Positions 45,599 to 54,710 of a stretch of 64,000 nt of DNA are shown in pieces. This DNA is from JANMAT01 sp031359995 (GTDB lineage Bacteria; Actinomycetota; Acidimicrobiia; Acidimicrobiales; Ilumatobacteraceae), in NCBI GenBank assembly GCA_031359995.1, contig JANMAT010000009.1:1-64000 (forward strand), written 5' to 3'. How positions within the stretch are numbered: the first letter of the stretch is position 1; each line of letters starts with the position of its first letter. The position numbers were made by a program, and so were the translations under genes. The notes under the pieces are model-generated. The model saw only the letters and a list, made by a program, of their open reading frames with translations. It had not been told where the DNA came from and did no database searches.

Positions 45599-46563
45599 CG
45601 TTCCTCGACGACGTCCACCCACGTCTGGGTGAGCGGCCGCTGGACGTCGACGTGGTCGCCCGGCGCGGGGCAGGGGTGGTCTCGGGGCACGTGCAGCATG
45701 CTCGTGTGCATGTGCGGCTGCTCGACGAGGGCCAGGCGCGTGCGGGCGAAGTGGAACGGGCTGCGGCCATCGGGCAGTGGGTGCACGCCGTGGCCGGTGC
45801 CGGCGGTGACCAGCACGACGTGGCCGTCGCCCGGCACCGTCACCTGGCGGTAGCCGATGCGCTCGCCGGCCGCCACCGGGTGCACGTCGACCACGTCGGC
45901 GCGCAGGTGCAGGCCGGCCTTGTGGGCGCCGTGCCAGAGCGCGGTGCCGATGCGGGGACGGAAGCGGTGGTGCCCGGCCAGGAGGGCGAGATCGTCGCCG
46001 TCGATGTGGCTCACGTGCAGCGTGGCGCCGACCGGCAGGTGGGGGAGCCACGTGGCCAGCGCGCTCGCGTGCTCGGCGCTGGGGCCGTCGAGGGGGAAGT
46101 GGGCGGCGAAGGCCTCGATGGGCCGGCCCGCCGCGGCCAGCGCGCCGAGCAGTTCGTCGGTGTCGGCCGGGGTCGTGCCGTAGCGCTGCATCGAGGTGCG
46201 CAGCTTGACCACGACCGGGCCGCGGTGACCGGCACCGTCGAGCGTGACGAGGTCGCGGCGGTGGCCGATGGTGGGTACGACGAGGCCGCCCGCGGCGATG
46301 GCCGCGGCAAGTCGGGCCGCGTCGGCCGGCCCGACGCAGGGTGTGAGCACGATGGCCCGCTGGTCGGGGCCGACATCGGCCAGCTCGTGCACGGTGCCGA
46401 CGGCGATGTCCGTGAGGCCCAGGCGGCGGCACTCGTCGAGCAGCCGCGGCCGGCCGAACCCGTACCCGTTGCCCTTCACCACCGGGATGAGACCGGGGGT
46501 GGTCGCAACGACCTCGACGTGGGCGCGCCACGTGGTCCGGTCGACGAGCAGGGTCAGGGCCAC
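45595..46563 (-). CDS. Alanine racemase-like PLP enzyme
   Basis: 322 aa, somewhat short for Alr (~370). 'PVVKGNGYGFGRPRLLDEC' contains the PLP lysine, 'KLRTSMQRYGTTPAD' the Met-x-R-x-Gly active-site region, 'HVSHIDGDDLALLAGH' follows, and 'RIGYRQVTVPGDGHVVLVTA' marks the C-terminal barrel. The divergences from canonical Alr (Lys-Gly-Asn for Lys-Ala-Asn) leave open another amino-acid racemase. GTG 46563 removes a poor N-terminal extension. Stop overlaps the DedA stop. Confidence 0.8.
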   Translation of the reverse strand: MALTLLVDRTTWRAHVEVVATTPGLIPVVKGNGYGFGRPRLLDECRRLGLTDIAVGTVHELADVGPDQRAIVLTPCVGPADAARLAAAIAAGGLVVPTIGHRRDLVTLDGAGHRGPVVVKLRTSMQRYGTTPADTDELLGALAAAGRPIEAFAAHFPLDGPSAEHASALATWLPHLPVGATLHVSHIDGDDLALLAGHHRFRPRIGTALWHGAHKAGLHLRADVVDVHPVAAGERIGYRQVTVPGDGHVVLVTAGTGHGVHPLPDGRSPFHFARTRLALVEQPHMHTSMLHVPRDHPCPAPGDHVDVQRPLTQTWVDVVEER

Positions 46564-46631
46564 GGCGTGAGCGTACGGCGCGAAGTGAAAGCCGAGTTTT
46601 CCGATCAACATTTAAGGCGTAGCATGACGGG

Positions 46632-47210
46632 GTGCGACGGTTCCTGCGCTTCCCCAACCCGGTCAACGAGATCGCGGCCCGCACCGTGGCCACCGGCGTG
46701 GTCGTGCAGACCGCGCTGTTCGTGGCGACCGGGTGGCGGTGGCTGCTCGTGCCCCTGACCTTCGGGTTCGTGGCCCGGGTCCTCAGCGGGCCGACGTTCA
46801 GCCCGCTCGGACGCCTGGCCACGCAGGCGATCGTGCCCCTGCTGCCGTTCGAGGAGCGGCCGGTGCCCGGCCCGCCCAAGCGCTTCGCCCAGGGCATCGG
46901 CGCGTTCCTGTCGCTCGCCGCCGTGGCGGCGGCGTTCCCGATCGGTTCGCTCACCGCGGCGCGCGTGCTGGTGGCCCTCATCCTGGTGGCGGCCTCGCTC
47001 GAGGCGTTCCTCGGGATCTGCCTCGGCTGCACGATCTTCGCCTGGCTCATGCGGGTCGGCGTGATCCCGGTGTCGGTGTGCGAGGCGTGCGCCGACGTGC
47101 GACCGCGGCTCGCCGCGGCGCTGGCGGCGCGCGAGGCGGCCACCCGGGCCGTAGCCGGTGCCGTTCAGGGACCGGCCGGCGATGCCGCCGAGGTGCTGGC
47201 GTCGTCCTGA
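46632..47210 (+). CDS. DUF4395 membrane protein
   Basis: 192 aa. 'RFPNPVNEIAARTVATGVVV' start, about four membrane helices, and Cys pairs in 'ICLGCTIFAWLMR' and 'VCEACADV' match DUF4395, found widely in actinobacteria near thioredoxin and sulfur-transfer genes. Function unknown. GTG 46632. Its last 46 bases overlap the 3' end of mftF on the other strand. Confidence 0.8.
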   Translation: MRRFLRFPNPVNEIAARTVATGVVVQTALFVATGWRWLLVPLTFGFVARVLSGPTFSPLGRLATQAIVPLLPFEERPVPGPPKRFAQGIGAFLSLAAVAAAFPIGSLTAARVLVALILVAASLEAFLGICLGCTIFAWLMRVGVIPVSVCEACADVRPRLAAALAAREAATRAVAGAVQGPAGDAAEVLASS

Positions 47211-48628
47211 CCCTTGGCGCGTGACCGGCCGGCCCGGCCGGGCCAGCTGCTCAGGTCGGGGATCAGCGGTTCAGCGACGCGCTCAGCCATGACTCCCTGC
47301 CACAGGCCGTAGCCGTAGCTGGTGTCGTCGAGGATGCGCAGGCCGAGGTAGGTGACCGGGTCCATCGGCGCACGGCGCCGGAGCCAGTCGACGAGCGGCG
47401 GCAGCACCACGGCGGTGAGCACGGCGCGCCGGGCCCGTCGGGAGACGACCGCGGCCACGATGGCCAGCGGCCACCAGGCCCGGGTGACGGCCCGGGCCAG
47501 TTGCCGCCCGGCGTGGAGGTGACCGAGGCCGGCCAGGCGGAGCGCCTCGGGCCACGGGCGGCCCAGGGCGGTGAGCTTGCGGGGGAGCGCCGCGGTGGAG
47601 CCAGCGGCCACGGCGAGGCCGGCGCGGGGGAACCCCAGGGCGGCCAGGGCCCAGCTCGCCGCGCTCCAGGCGCTGACGCCGACCGGGGCGAGGGAGCCGG
47701 GGTGCCGGCGGGCCAGGCCGGCGGCCGAGCGGCCGTAGCCGGCGCGCTGGGCCAGCCAGGCGGTGAGCGTCGGGCGGGTGGCGTGGGCGATGGTGACCGT
47801 GGGTTCGTAGCGCACGCGGCCCCCGGCGGCGACGAGGCGCCAGACGAGGTCGACGTCCTCGCCGGTGCGGAGCGCCTCGTCGAAGCCGCCGGCCGCCTTG
47901 ACCGCGTCGGTCCGGGCCAGCAGGACGGCCGAGGGGACGTAGCTGACGCGGGTGCGGGGCGCGACCCGGGCGGGGGCGGGGCCGAGGTCGAGCGGGCCGT
48001 GGCCGGCCTGGGCCTCGAAGCGGGCCAGGCGGCCGGGCTGGCCGGGTCGGGCGACGATGCGGGGCGCGACGGCGACGACGGCGGGGTCGTCGAAGTGGCT
48101 CAGGAGGGGGGCGAGCCAGTTCGGGTCGTCGGGGAGGTCGATGTCGTCGTCCACGAAGAGCACGAGTGGCGCGGTGACCTCGGCCAGGGCGGTGTTGCGG
48201 GCGGCACCGGGACCCCGATTCGCCGAATGGCGCAACAGGCGGGCCGGCGGGACCGGCGGGGCGAGCGGCGGGCTGGAGCCGTCGTCGACGAGCACGACGG
48301 GTCCGATGCGCCCGAGCCGTTCGAGCAGCACCGGGTCGGGGACGCGCTGATACATCGGTACCACGACCGACACCGTGACCTGGGACAACGCTGGTCCCGG
48401 CGATTCTTCGATGATTCGCCGGGACCAGTCGTCCGGATGCAGGGCGCCGGCGTCGAGGAGGCGGTCGACGAGCACGCTCGGCGGCAGCGACTCTCCCCGC
48501 TCGACCCGATCGACCACCTTCGCCCCCGCCTCGGTCAGCGTGAACAGCCGCAGCGGCGACCCGCCGAGCAACACCCGACCCCCGTCGACCCGCCGCACCG
48601 ATCCGTCCAGCCGGTAGCGCCGCCTCAC
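47165..48628 (-). CDS. mftF: Mycofactocin glycosyltransferase MftF
   Basis: 487 aa. N-terminal mycofactocin-specific segment 'LDGSVRRVDGGRVLLGGSPL', then a GT2 domain (~residues 85-300) with 'VSVVVPMYQRVPDPVLLERL', 'SANRGPGAARNTALAE', the metal-binding 'LFVDDDIDL' and 'LRTGEDVDLVWRL'. The C-terminal part has hydrophobic segments. MftF adds oligoglucose to the redox cofactor. GTG 48628 overlaps the mftE stop (GTGA). A 38-bp palindromic repeat sits in frame at 48391-48428 and encodes 'WSRRIIEESPGPA' in the linker just before the GT2 domain. Confidence 0.92.
   Translation of the reverse strand: MRRRYRLDGSVRRVDGGRVLLGGSPLRLFTLTEAGAKVVDRVERGESLPPSVLVDRLLDAGALHPDDWSRRIIEESPGPALSQVTVSVVVPMYQRVPDPVLLERLGRIGPVVLVDDGSSPPLAPPVPPARLLRHSANRGPGAARNTALAEVTAPLVLFVDDDIDLPDDPNWLAPLLSHFDDPAVVAVAPRIVARPGQPGRLARFEAQAGHGPLDLGPAPARVAPRTRVSYVPSAVLLARTDAVKAAGGFDEALRTGEDVDLVWRLVAAGGRVRYEPTVTIAHATRPTLTAWLAQRAGYGRSAAGLARRHPGSLAPVGVSAWSAASWALAALGFPRAGLAVAAGSTAALPRKLTALGRPWPEALRLAGLGHLHAGRQLARAVTRAWWPLAIVAAVVSRRARRAVLTAVVLPPLVDWLRRRAPMDPVTYLGLRILDDTSYGYGLWQGVMAERVAEPLIPDLSSWPGRAGRSRAKGQDDASTSAASPAGP
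48391..48428. repeat. 38-bp palindromic repeat, copy 1 (inside mftF)
   Basis: Arms CTGGTCCCGGCGA and TCGCCGGGACCAG (13 bp, perfect) flank a 12-base centre TTCTTCGATGAT. The arms are identical to copy 2 at 58384. It lies within mftF without breaking the frame. Confidence 0.8.
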
Positions 48629-49302
48629 CCCCGCCACGCCGTCACCGCCCCCACCAACCGCTCGACCAGCCCGGCCAGCAGCGCCCCACCCTCGGCCAGC
48701 GAGGCCCCCGCGGGGTCCCCCAGCACGCCGTTCGGGCTCACCGCCGCCAGCCCACCGGCCCGCAGCGCCGGCAGCAGCGTCTCGATCGCCCCGGTCGCCC
48801 CCGCCGCCGCCCGGTCCAGCCGCACGACCCCCGGTGCGATGGCCAACAGCAGCGACGTCTCGGTCCGCCCGGCGTGGGCATCGCCGCCGGGCACGTGGGC
48901 GTGCCACAGCAGCACCCGTCGCCCCTCGTGCACCAGGCGCTCGACCGCCCGATCGAGCGCGGCGCCGTTGCCGCCATGGCCGTTCACGAGCACCAGACCG
49001 GCGAAGGCGTCGGCCGAACGGCCCAGCTCGACCACGACGGTCGTAAGGGCGTCCTGGCCGATCGAGAGCGTCCCCGCGAACCCGGCGTGCTCCCCGCTGG
49101 CCCCGATCGCCACCGCCGGCGCCACCACGGCCCCGAGCTGCGCCGCCGCGGCCGCAGCCACCGCCACGGCGATCCGGGTGTCGGTGTCGAGCGGCAGGTG
49201 CGGCCCGTGCTGCTCGCACGAGCCGACGGGTACGAGCACCAGCGGCGCCTCGGCCCGCCCCGCCACCTCGGGCCACGTCAGCGCGCCGAGGGCCACGTTC
49301 AA
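48625..49302 (-). CDS. mftE: Mycofactocin precursor peptidase MftE (creatininase family)
   Basis: 225 aa creatininase-fold metallopeptidase. 'PVGSCEQHGPHLPLDTDT' supplies the Glu, His and Asp metal ligands, 'VNGHGGNGAAL' is the second ligand loop, and 'GDAHAGRTETSLLLA' the third. MftE cuts the C-terminal Val-Tyr-derived dipeptide from modified MftA. The start is a TTG (49300-49302) overlapping the ETF-beta stop, or the GTG two codons later. Coupled to mftF downstream. Confidence 0.92.
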   Translation of the reverse strand: MNVALGALTWPEVAGRAEAPLVLVPVGSCEQHGPHLPLDTDTRIAVAVAAAAAAQLGAVVAPAVAIGASGEHAGFAGTLSIGQDALTTVVVELGRSADAFAGLVLVNGHGGNGAALDRAVERLVHEGRRVLLWHAHVPGGDAHAGRTETSLLLAIAPGVVRLDRAAAGATGAIETLLPALRAGGLAAVSPNGVLGDPAGASLAEGGALLAGLVERLVGAVTAWRG

Positions 49303-50168
49303 CGGGGCGCCCGCTCCGGCAGTTCGTACCCCCAGGCGGCGAGGGCGTCCAGGATGGCGTCGGCCGCCTCGGCCGGTGTGGCCGTCCGTGCCGCCGCCGA
49401 ACGGGTCGGCCCACCGGAGCCGCCGCCCGTGCCGTCCGCGCCGGTGAGGGCCCGGACCCGGTCGAGGGCCCGGTCACCCGCCGGTGCCGGCACCACCCGT
49501 GGCGCCGGCCGGTAGGGCGCCGGTAGACCGATCCGCACGGTGGCCGACGGCGCCGCGCCGGCACCCGTCACCACCTCGATCGTCGCCGGCCCGGCCCGCA
49601 GCACCGCCGGCAGCGACGCCCGCCGTAGCCGGACCACGCCACCCTCCACGCTCAGCACGGCCGGCGCACCCACGACCAGTTGCTCGCGGCGGCCGCCGTC
49701 GAGTCGGCGCAGCACGGTCAGCCCGCTACCGGCGGACACCGGCACGGTCACATCGACCAGTCCGAGCGCCGCCTCGGCGCCGAGCATGGCGGCCAGGAAC
49801 GCCGGCACCGCGCCCGACCCGGCGTCGAGGCCCTGGTCGCCGCACCACACCAGCGTGGCCCCGCCGACGACCGGCCGCAGCGCAGCGGCCACCTGCTCGG
49901 CCGACCCGGCCGTCAGGAGCGCCACCCGCACGGCCCGGGTGGCGCCGGCAGCCAGGGCATCGCGCAGCACGACCCCGGCCTCGGGTGGTCCGGCGGTCAC
50001 GGCGACGACCTCGGCGCCCCACACCGCGGCGACCTGCAGGGCCAGTTCGAGGGCGGCGCCGTCGGCGGCCGACAGCCCGCTGGAGCGGACGTCGGTGGCC
50101 ACCGCGCCGGTGAGCAGGTCCACCTCGGGCCGCTGGTCGGTGAACGACAGGCACACCGCGAACTGCAT
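49299..50168 (-). CDS. Mycofactocin-associated electron transfer flavoprotein, beta subunit
   Basis: 289 aa ETF-beta-like adenine-nucleotide alpha-hydrolase fold. 'MQFAVCLSFTDQRPEVDLLT', 'AADGAALELALQVAAVWGAE' and 'LVWCGDQGLDAGSGAVPAFL' parallel the canonical ETF-beta motifs with the insertions of the mycofactocin-linked subfamily. It pairs with the alpha subunit at 51792 to bind FAD and accept electrons. ATG 50168, 10 bp after the ferredoxin stop. Overlaps mftE, tying it to cofactor biosynthesis. The C-terminal ~50 residues are low complexity. Confidence 0.85.
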   Translation of the reverse strand: MQFAVCLSFTDQRPEVDLLTGAVATDVRSSGLSAADGAALELALQVAAVWGAEVVAVTAGPPEAGVVLRDALAAGATRAVRVALLTAGSAEQVAAALRPVVGGATLVWCGDQGLDAGSGAVPAFLAAMLGAEAALGLVDVTVPVSAGSGLTVLRRLDGGRREQLVVGAPAVLSVEGGVVRLRRASLPAVLRAGPATIEVVTGAGAAPSATVRIGLPAPYRPAPRVVPAPAGDRALDRVRALTGADGTGGGSGGPTRSAAARTATPAEAADAILDALAAWGYELPERAPR

Positions 50169-50178
50169 CACGTCGACC

Positions 50179-50481
50179 TCAGCTGTGGTGGAACACGACG
50201 CCGTGCCCACCCTCTGGATACGACCACTGGATGGCCCCCTCGACGTTGCACACGAGGTAGCAGGTACCGCACTCGAAGCACTGCTCGTAGTTGAACACGA
50301 TGCCGCCGTCGGCCGTGGGGACGAACAGGTTGGCCGGGCAGGCCACGATGCAGCCCCTCGTCGAGCAGTCGGCGCACTTGCGCCCGTCGACGACGATGTG
50401 GGCGTTGGGCGACACGTCGAAACGGGCCGTGGCCATGCGGTCCTGGAAGCTGAGCTCGGGCCAGCGCTCGGTGGTGGTCAT
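50179..50481 (-). CDS. FixX-like ferredoxin of ETF:quinone oxidoreductase
   Basis: 100 aa. Clusters bind at 'CADCSTRGCIVACP' and 'CFECGTCYLVCN', the FixX pattern. In ETF:quinone oxidoreductase this iron-sulfur module delivers electrons from ETF to quinone. ATG 50481 is preferred; a GTG at 50499 would add six residues and nearly abut the fixC stop. It sits between fixC and the ETF-beta gene in one transcript. Confidence 0.88.
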   Translation of the reverse strand: MTTTERWPELSFQDRMATARFDVSPNAHIVVDGRKCADCSTRGCIVACPANLFVPTADGGIVFNYEQCFECGTCYLVCNVEGAIQWSYPEGGHGVVFHHS

Positions 50482-50499
50482 GGTGTGCTCATCCTCCAC

Positions 50500-51795
50500 T
50501 CATCCGAACGTCCGCAGCGACGTCCAGCCGTCCTTCACGAGGTGCCGCACCTTCAACCCGGCCCGCTTCGACTCCTGCAGGACGATGCGGCGCAGGCCGG
50601 GCTTGGGTCGCGGATCGTCGACCTGGAACACGCGCTCGACGATCGACGCCACCAGCTGCGGGTAGTGCTCCTGCACGCGCTCCGACAGCACCAGGTGTGG
50701 GGCCAGGCGGAGCTTGCGGTGGTTGGTCAGCACGAACCCGAGCTCGTAGCGGTAGCGCTCGTCGAGACCGTCGTTGGTGACGGCGTCGGTGAGCACCGCC
50801 GACGCGGTGCGGGCGGCGGCCAAACCGGCTCCCATCGCCATGTTCACGCCTTCGAGCCAGATGCCGGCGGCCAGGCAGAACGACGCGGCGTCGCCGGCGA
50901 CGAGCAGCCCGGTGGTCGACAGGCGGGGCATGGCGTCCCAGCCGCCCTCGGGGATCACATGAGCCGAGTACTCCTTGAGCTCGCCGCCCTCGACGAAGGG
51001 GGCGATGGCCGGGTGGGCCTTCAACCCGGCGATGATCTCCTCGGGTCGCTTCGACTGGGCGGCCAGCGCCGGCAGCTTGAGCACCACGCCCACGGCCACC
51101 GTCTCCAGGTTCGTGTACAGGAAGCCGCCGCCGGGCACACCGGCGGTGCCGCCCAGGATCTCGAAATCGGCCCCGTGGTTGCCGCGCACCCCGAAGCGGT
51201 CGTCGATGACCTCCTTGGGCAGCGCGATGGTCTCCTTCACGCCGAGCGTGAAGTTTTCCGCGTCGAGCTTCGGATAGAGCCCTGCCTCTTTGGCCAGGAA
51301 GCTGTTCACGCCGTCGCAGGCGATGACGAGGCGGGCGCTGATGTCGCCTTCGGGCCGGTCGGTGCGCACGCCGCACACGTGGCCCTTGCCGTCGCGCAGC
51401 AGGCCCGTGACCGTGGTGCTGGTGACCAGGGTGGCGCCGGCGGCCACCGCCTTGTCGGCCAGCCACCGGTCGAAGTCTGGACGGTACGCGGTGGCCCCGT
51501 TGTAGGGCGCCCTCGTCCACGTGTCGGTGCGGAAGTCGACCGTGAGGGCCTGGGTCGGCGTGAGGGCCATGGTGGCGCGCCGCGTGACCCACCGCTGGAT
51601 CGGCACGTCCTCCCACCAGTTGGGGATCACGTCGTCGAGGACCCGCGGGTACACGACCCCGCCGTACATGTTCTTCGATCCGGGGAACGGCCCGCGCTCG
51701 ACCAGCAGCACGTGGTGGCCGCGCTTGGCCAGCTCGAGCGCGGCGCACGACCCGGCCGGCCCGGCCCCGACCACCACGACGTCCACGTCGGTCAC
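50500..51795 (-). CDS. FixC-like flavoprotein (ETF:quinone oxidoreductase family)
   Basis: 431 aa. The FAD motif 'VVVVGAGPAGSCAALELAK' is at the very N-terminus. 'VLLVERGPFPGSKNMYGG' is a FixC signature, 'VIACDGVNSFLAKEAGL' and 'LLVAGDAASFCLAAGI' follow, and the C-terminal segment is 'RVQEHYPQLV'. It forms with the FixX-like ferredoxin a membrane-associated ETF dehydrogenase that reduces quinone. GTG 51795 overlaps the ETF-alpha stop (GTGA). Confidence 0.9.
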   Translation of the reverse strand: MTDVDVVVVGAGPAGSCAALELAKRGHHVLLVERGPFPGSKNMYGGVVYPRVLDDVIPNWWEDVPIQRWVTRRATMALTPTQALTVDFRTDTWTRAPYNGATAYRPDFDRWLADKAVAAGATLVTSTTVTGLLRDGKGHVCGVRTDRPEGDISARLVIACDGVNSFLAKEAGLYPKLDAENFTLGVKETIALPKEVIDDRFGVRGNHGADFEILGGTAGVPGGGFLYTNLETVAVGVVLKLPALAAQSKRPEEIIAGLKAHPAIAPFVEGGELKEYSAHVIPEGGWDAMPRLSTTGLLVAGDAASFCLAAGIWLEGVNMAMGAGLAAARTASAVLTDAVTNDGLDERYRYELGFVLTNHRKLRLAPHLVLSERVQEHYPQLVASIVERVFQVDDPRPKPGLRRIVLQESKRAGLKVRHLVKDGWTSLRTFG

Positions 51796-52688
51796 GGCGT
51801 CACCCCCAGGCGGTCGGCCAGCGCCGCGACGGTGGCGTTGGCGTCGGCCACGAGGGCGATGTCGGCCAGCTGCATCATCGGGCAGTGCGGGTCGGTGTTC
51901 ACGCTGATCACGTGGTCGGGGTCGCCCAGGCCGCTGGTGTGCTGCACCGCGCCGCTGACCCCGAAGGCCAGGTACAGGTGCGGTCGCACGACCACGCCGG
52001 TGGTGCCGATCTGGCGCTCGTGGGCGATCCATCCGCGATCGGTGATGACGCGGGTGCCGCCCATGGCCGCCCCCATCGCCGCGGCCACGTCCTGCAGGAG
52101 CGTGAACCGCTCAGCCGCGTCCAGGCCGGCGCCGCCGCCGACGATGCGGCCCGCTTCGCTCAGGTCCATCGAGGTCACGTCGGGCGGGAGCACGGCACGG
52201 ACCCGGGGGCTGGGGGCCGCGTCGGCCGCCAGGCCGATCTCGGTGATCGTCGGAGCCCCGCGCTCGCCCCGCGTCGTGCCGCTCGACGGCTGCAGGGTGA
52301 CCACGAACGGGCCGTTCACGTGCACGTCTTCCACGACGCGGCCGCCCCAGCGGGTGCAGGAGGCGCCGTCGGCGGTGACCGTGAGGGCGCCGGGCAGCAG
52401 CGGCCGTCCGAGGGCATGGGCCAGCGCAGGCGCCAGGTCGCGCCCGTCGGGCGAGGTCGGCAGCACGACCACGTGGTGCCCGGCGACGGCGGCCGCCAGC
52501 GTGGTGACGAGGCGGGCGAACGGTCCGGCCGCCTCGGCCAGCACGACGGTCGATGCGTGGCCGTCGAGGCCGCCGACGGCGTCGGTGACGGCGGTGCCCA
52601 CCAGCAGTGCGTGCCCGTCGGCGGCGCGCACCGCGTCGACGGCGCCGTTCGGTAGCTGCCCGTCCCGCACGGGCACGACGGCGATCAC
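51792..52688 (-). CDS. Mycofactocin-associated electron transfer flavoprotein, alpha subunit
   Basis: 298 aa. The C-terminal FAD-binding half is clear: 'RIVGGGAGL', 'RQIGTTGVVVRPHLYLAFGV', 'SGAVQHTSGLGDPDHVISVN' and 'DIALVADANATVAAL'. It forms the ETF heterodimer with the beta subunit and would shuttle electrons from the mycofactocin flavoenzymes to FixC/FixX. GTG 52688 overlaps the OYE-family stop; its own stop overlaps fixC. Confidence 0.88.
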   Translation of the reverse strand: MIAVVPVRDGQLPNGAVDAVRAADGHALLVGTAVTDAVGGLDGHASTVVLAEAAGPFARLVTTLAAAVAGHHVVVLPTSPDGRDLAPALAHALGRPLLPGALTVTADGASCTRWGGRVVEDVHVNGPFVVTLQPSSGTTRGERGAPTITEIGLAADAAPSPRVRAVLPPDVTSMDLSEAGRIVGGGAGLDAAERFTLLQDVAAAMGAAMGGTRVITDRGWIAHERQIGTTGVVVRPHLYLAFGVSGAVQHTSGLGDPDHVISVNTDPHCPMMQLADIALVADANATVAALADRLGVTP

Positions 52689-54655
52689 CGCGCCGCTCCG
52701 ACGCGTTCGCCGTCGACGACGGCGGCGTGGGCCCGGCGCGGCGCGACGCAGTCGCCCACGCGCTCGGCGGCCACGCCGGCGGCCCGCAGGTCGAAGTAGA
52801 GCTGTTCGGTCGGCTGGGCAGGGACGGCCAGCACGACCCAGTCGACCTCCCGCGCCTCCATCCGGCCGGTGGGGTGGTGCAGCAGGGTGATCGAGTGGCC
52901 GTCGACGCCCATGGGCACGAGATCGGTCGACTGCACGATGCCCTTGGCGCCGGCCCGCATCCACCAGTGCTCCATGTCGAGGGTGATCCCGAGGTCCTGG
53001 CCCACGACCATGCCGGGCGTGACGATCTCGACGCTCGCGCCGCGGTCCGCGAGCAGTTCGGCGACGCTGGTCGCGTGGTGGAAGCCGATCTCGTCGACCA
53101 CGAGGACGCGCCCGCTCGGGTGCGCCGATCCGTCGAGCACGGCGCGGCAGTCGACGATCCAGTCGGCGTCGCCCGGCGCCCACCACGGCCGGGCCGCCTC
53201 GGCGCCGGTTGCGACGATCACATAGTCGGGCCGGCGGGACTGCACATCGGACACCGTCGCGGTGACGCCGTACTCGATCTGCACGCCCAGGCGGCGGCTC
53301 TCGATGAGCTGGTTGCGCACGAGGTCGCCGAGCTCGGCCCGGTTCGGCACCGACGCGGCCAGGCGCACCTGCCCGCCGGCCACCGAGTCGCGCTCGACCA
53401 CGGTGACCCGGTGGCCACCGCGCGCCGCGGCGATGGCCGCCTGCAGGCCGGCGGGGCCGGCGCCCACCACCAGCACCGAGCGGGGCCGCGCCGACAACGT
53501 CACATGGCCGTCGGTCGACCACTGGTGCTCGCGGCCGGTGCGGGGGTTCTCGATGCAGCCGAGCCACCGGTTGAGGCCCATGCGGCCGACGCACTCCTGG
53601 TTGCACGAAAGGCACAGCCGGATGTCGTCGGTGTGGCCGGCGCGGGCCTTGGCCGCGAAGTCGGGGTCGGCGATCTGGCCCCGCACCACGCCCACCAGGT
53701 CGCACACGCCCTCGCTCAGGGCCCGTTCGGCCTGCAGCGGGTCCTTGAAGCGGCCGACGCCCACGACGGGCAGGTCGACGGCGGCGCGGATGGCTGACGG
53801 GATGAACGAGGCGTACCCGGGCGGGATGTGCATCGACGCCTCGATCATGTAGAGGCTGGCGGTGGCCACGCCGATCGAGGTGTTGATGTAGTCGACGTGG
53901 CCGGTGGCCTCGACCAGGCGGGCGACCTCGACCGCTTCGTCGATGGTGGTGCCGCCCTCGATGAGCTCGTCGCCGCAGAGCCGGACGCCGAGGGCGAGGC
54001 GGCTGCCGATGACGCGCCGGACGGCGGCCACGATCTCGACGAGCAGCCGGGCCCGGTTGGCCAGCGTGCCGCCGTACGCGTCGGTGCGGCGGTTGGTGGC
54101 GGGCGACAGGAACCCGCGCACGATCGACGAATGCGAGCACTGCAGCTCGATGCCGTCGAACCCGCCTTCGGCACAGTGCTCGGCCACCACGGCGTAGCCG
54201 GCCACGATCTCGGCGATCTCGGCGTGGTCGACCGCCTTGGGGACCTCGCGGAACAACGGGTCGGCGACGGGGGAGGGGGCCCAGACCGGCCGACGCGAGT
54301 ACATCGACGAGGCCTGCCCACCGTTGTGGTTGATCTGGGCGAAGATCGGGACCCGGTGGCGGTGGACCGCCTCGGTGATGTGCTTGTAGCCCGGTATGAC
54401 ATCGCGATGGAAGCCGTGGATGAGTTTCTCGTACGGCCAGTCCGTAGCGTGGGTGGAGTGCTCCTCGGTGATGATCAGCCCCGCGCCGCCGGCAGCCCTG
54501 GCCGCGTAGTAGGCGGCGTGCTGCTCGGTGGGTCGGCCGTCGTGGGCGTAGTTCGTCAGGTGGGCCGAGAAGACGACGCGATTGCGCACGGTCACCGGGC
54601 CGATCGGCAGCGGCGACCAGAGCAGAGGGCGTCGCAGCCCCGACGACGTGACCAT
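52685..54655 (-). CDS. Mycofactocin system FadH/OYE family oxidoreductase (first of two)
   Basis: 656 aa. N-terminal OYE-type TIM barrel with FMN ('SPLPIGPVTVRNRVVFSAHL', 'PIFAQINHNGGQASS'), 4Fe-4S motif 'CLSCNQECVGRM...GC' (Cys-x2-Cys-x3-Cys-x11-Cys) near residue 350, and a C-terminal FAD/NAD-binding half starting 'VLVVGAGPAGLQAAIAAARG'. This is the layout of trimethylamine dehydrogenase and 2,4-dienoyl-CoA reductase. Trimethylamine dehydrogenase donates to an ETF, and an ETF alpha gene overlaps this gene's stop. Substrate unknown; oxidation or reduction of a mycofactocin species is an inference. ATG 54655 is the operon's first start. Confidence 0.88.
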   Translation of the reverse strand: MVTSSGLRRPLLWSPLPIGPVTVRNRVVFSAHLTNYAHDGRPTEQHAAYYAARAAGGAGLIITEEHSTHATDWPYEKLIHGFHRDVIPGYKHITEAVHRHRVPIFAQINHNGGQASSMYSRRPVWAPSPVADPLFREVPKAVDHAEIAEIVAGYAVVAEHCAEGGFDGIELQCSHSSIVRGFLSPATNRRTDAYGGTLANRARLLVEIVAAVRRVIGSRLALGVRLCGDELIEGGTTIDEAVEVARLVEATGHVDYINTSIGVATASLYMIEASMHIPPGYASFIPSAIRAAVDLPVVGVGRFKDPLQAERALSEGVCDLVGVVRGQIADPDFAAKARAGHTDDIRLCLSCNQECVGRMGLNRWLGCIENPRTGREHQWSTDGHVTLSARPRSVLVVGAGPAGLQAAIAAARGGHRVTVVERDSVAGGQVRLAASVPNRAELGDLVRNQLIESRRLGVQIEYGVTATVSDVQSRRPDYVIVATGAEAARPWWAPGDADWIVDCRAVLDGSAHPSGRVLVVDEIGFHHATSVAELLADRGASVEIVTPGMVVGQDLGITLDMEHWWMRAGAKGIVQSTDLVPMGVDGHSITLLHHPTGRMEAREVDWVVLAVPAQPTEQLYFDLRAAGVAAERVGDCVAPRRAHAAVVDGERVGAAR

Positions 54656-54710
54656 GAGCGCAACGCTAGAGGCTGTGGTGCTCCGAGCAGAAGTGCGGCG
54701 AGCCTTGAGC

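Noticed and set aside
48205..48225. GATTCGCC inside mftF as another palindromic repeat copy
   Set aside because: It lacks the paired arm and encodes the conserved Asn-Arg-Gly-Pro-Gly glycosyltransferase motif, so it is coincidental.
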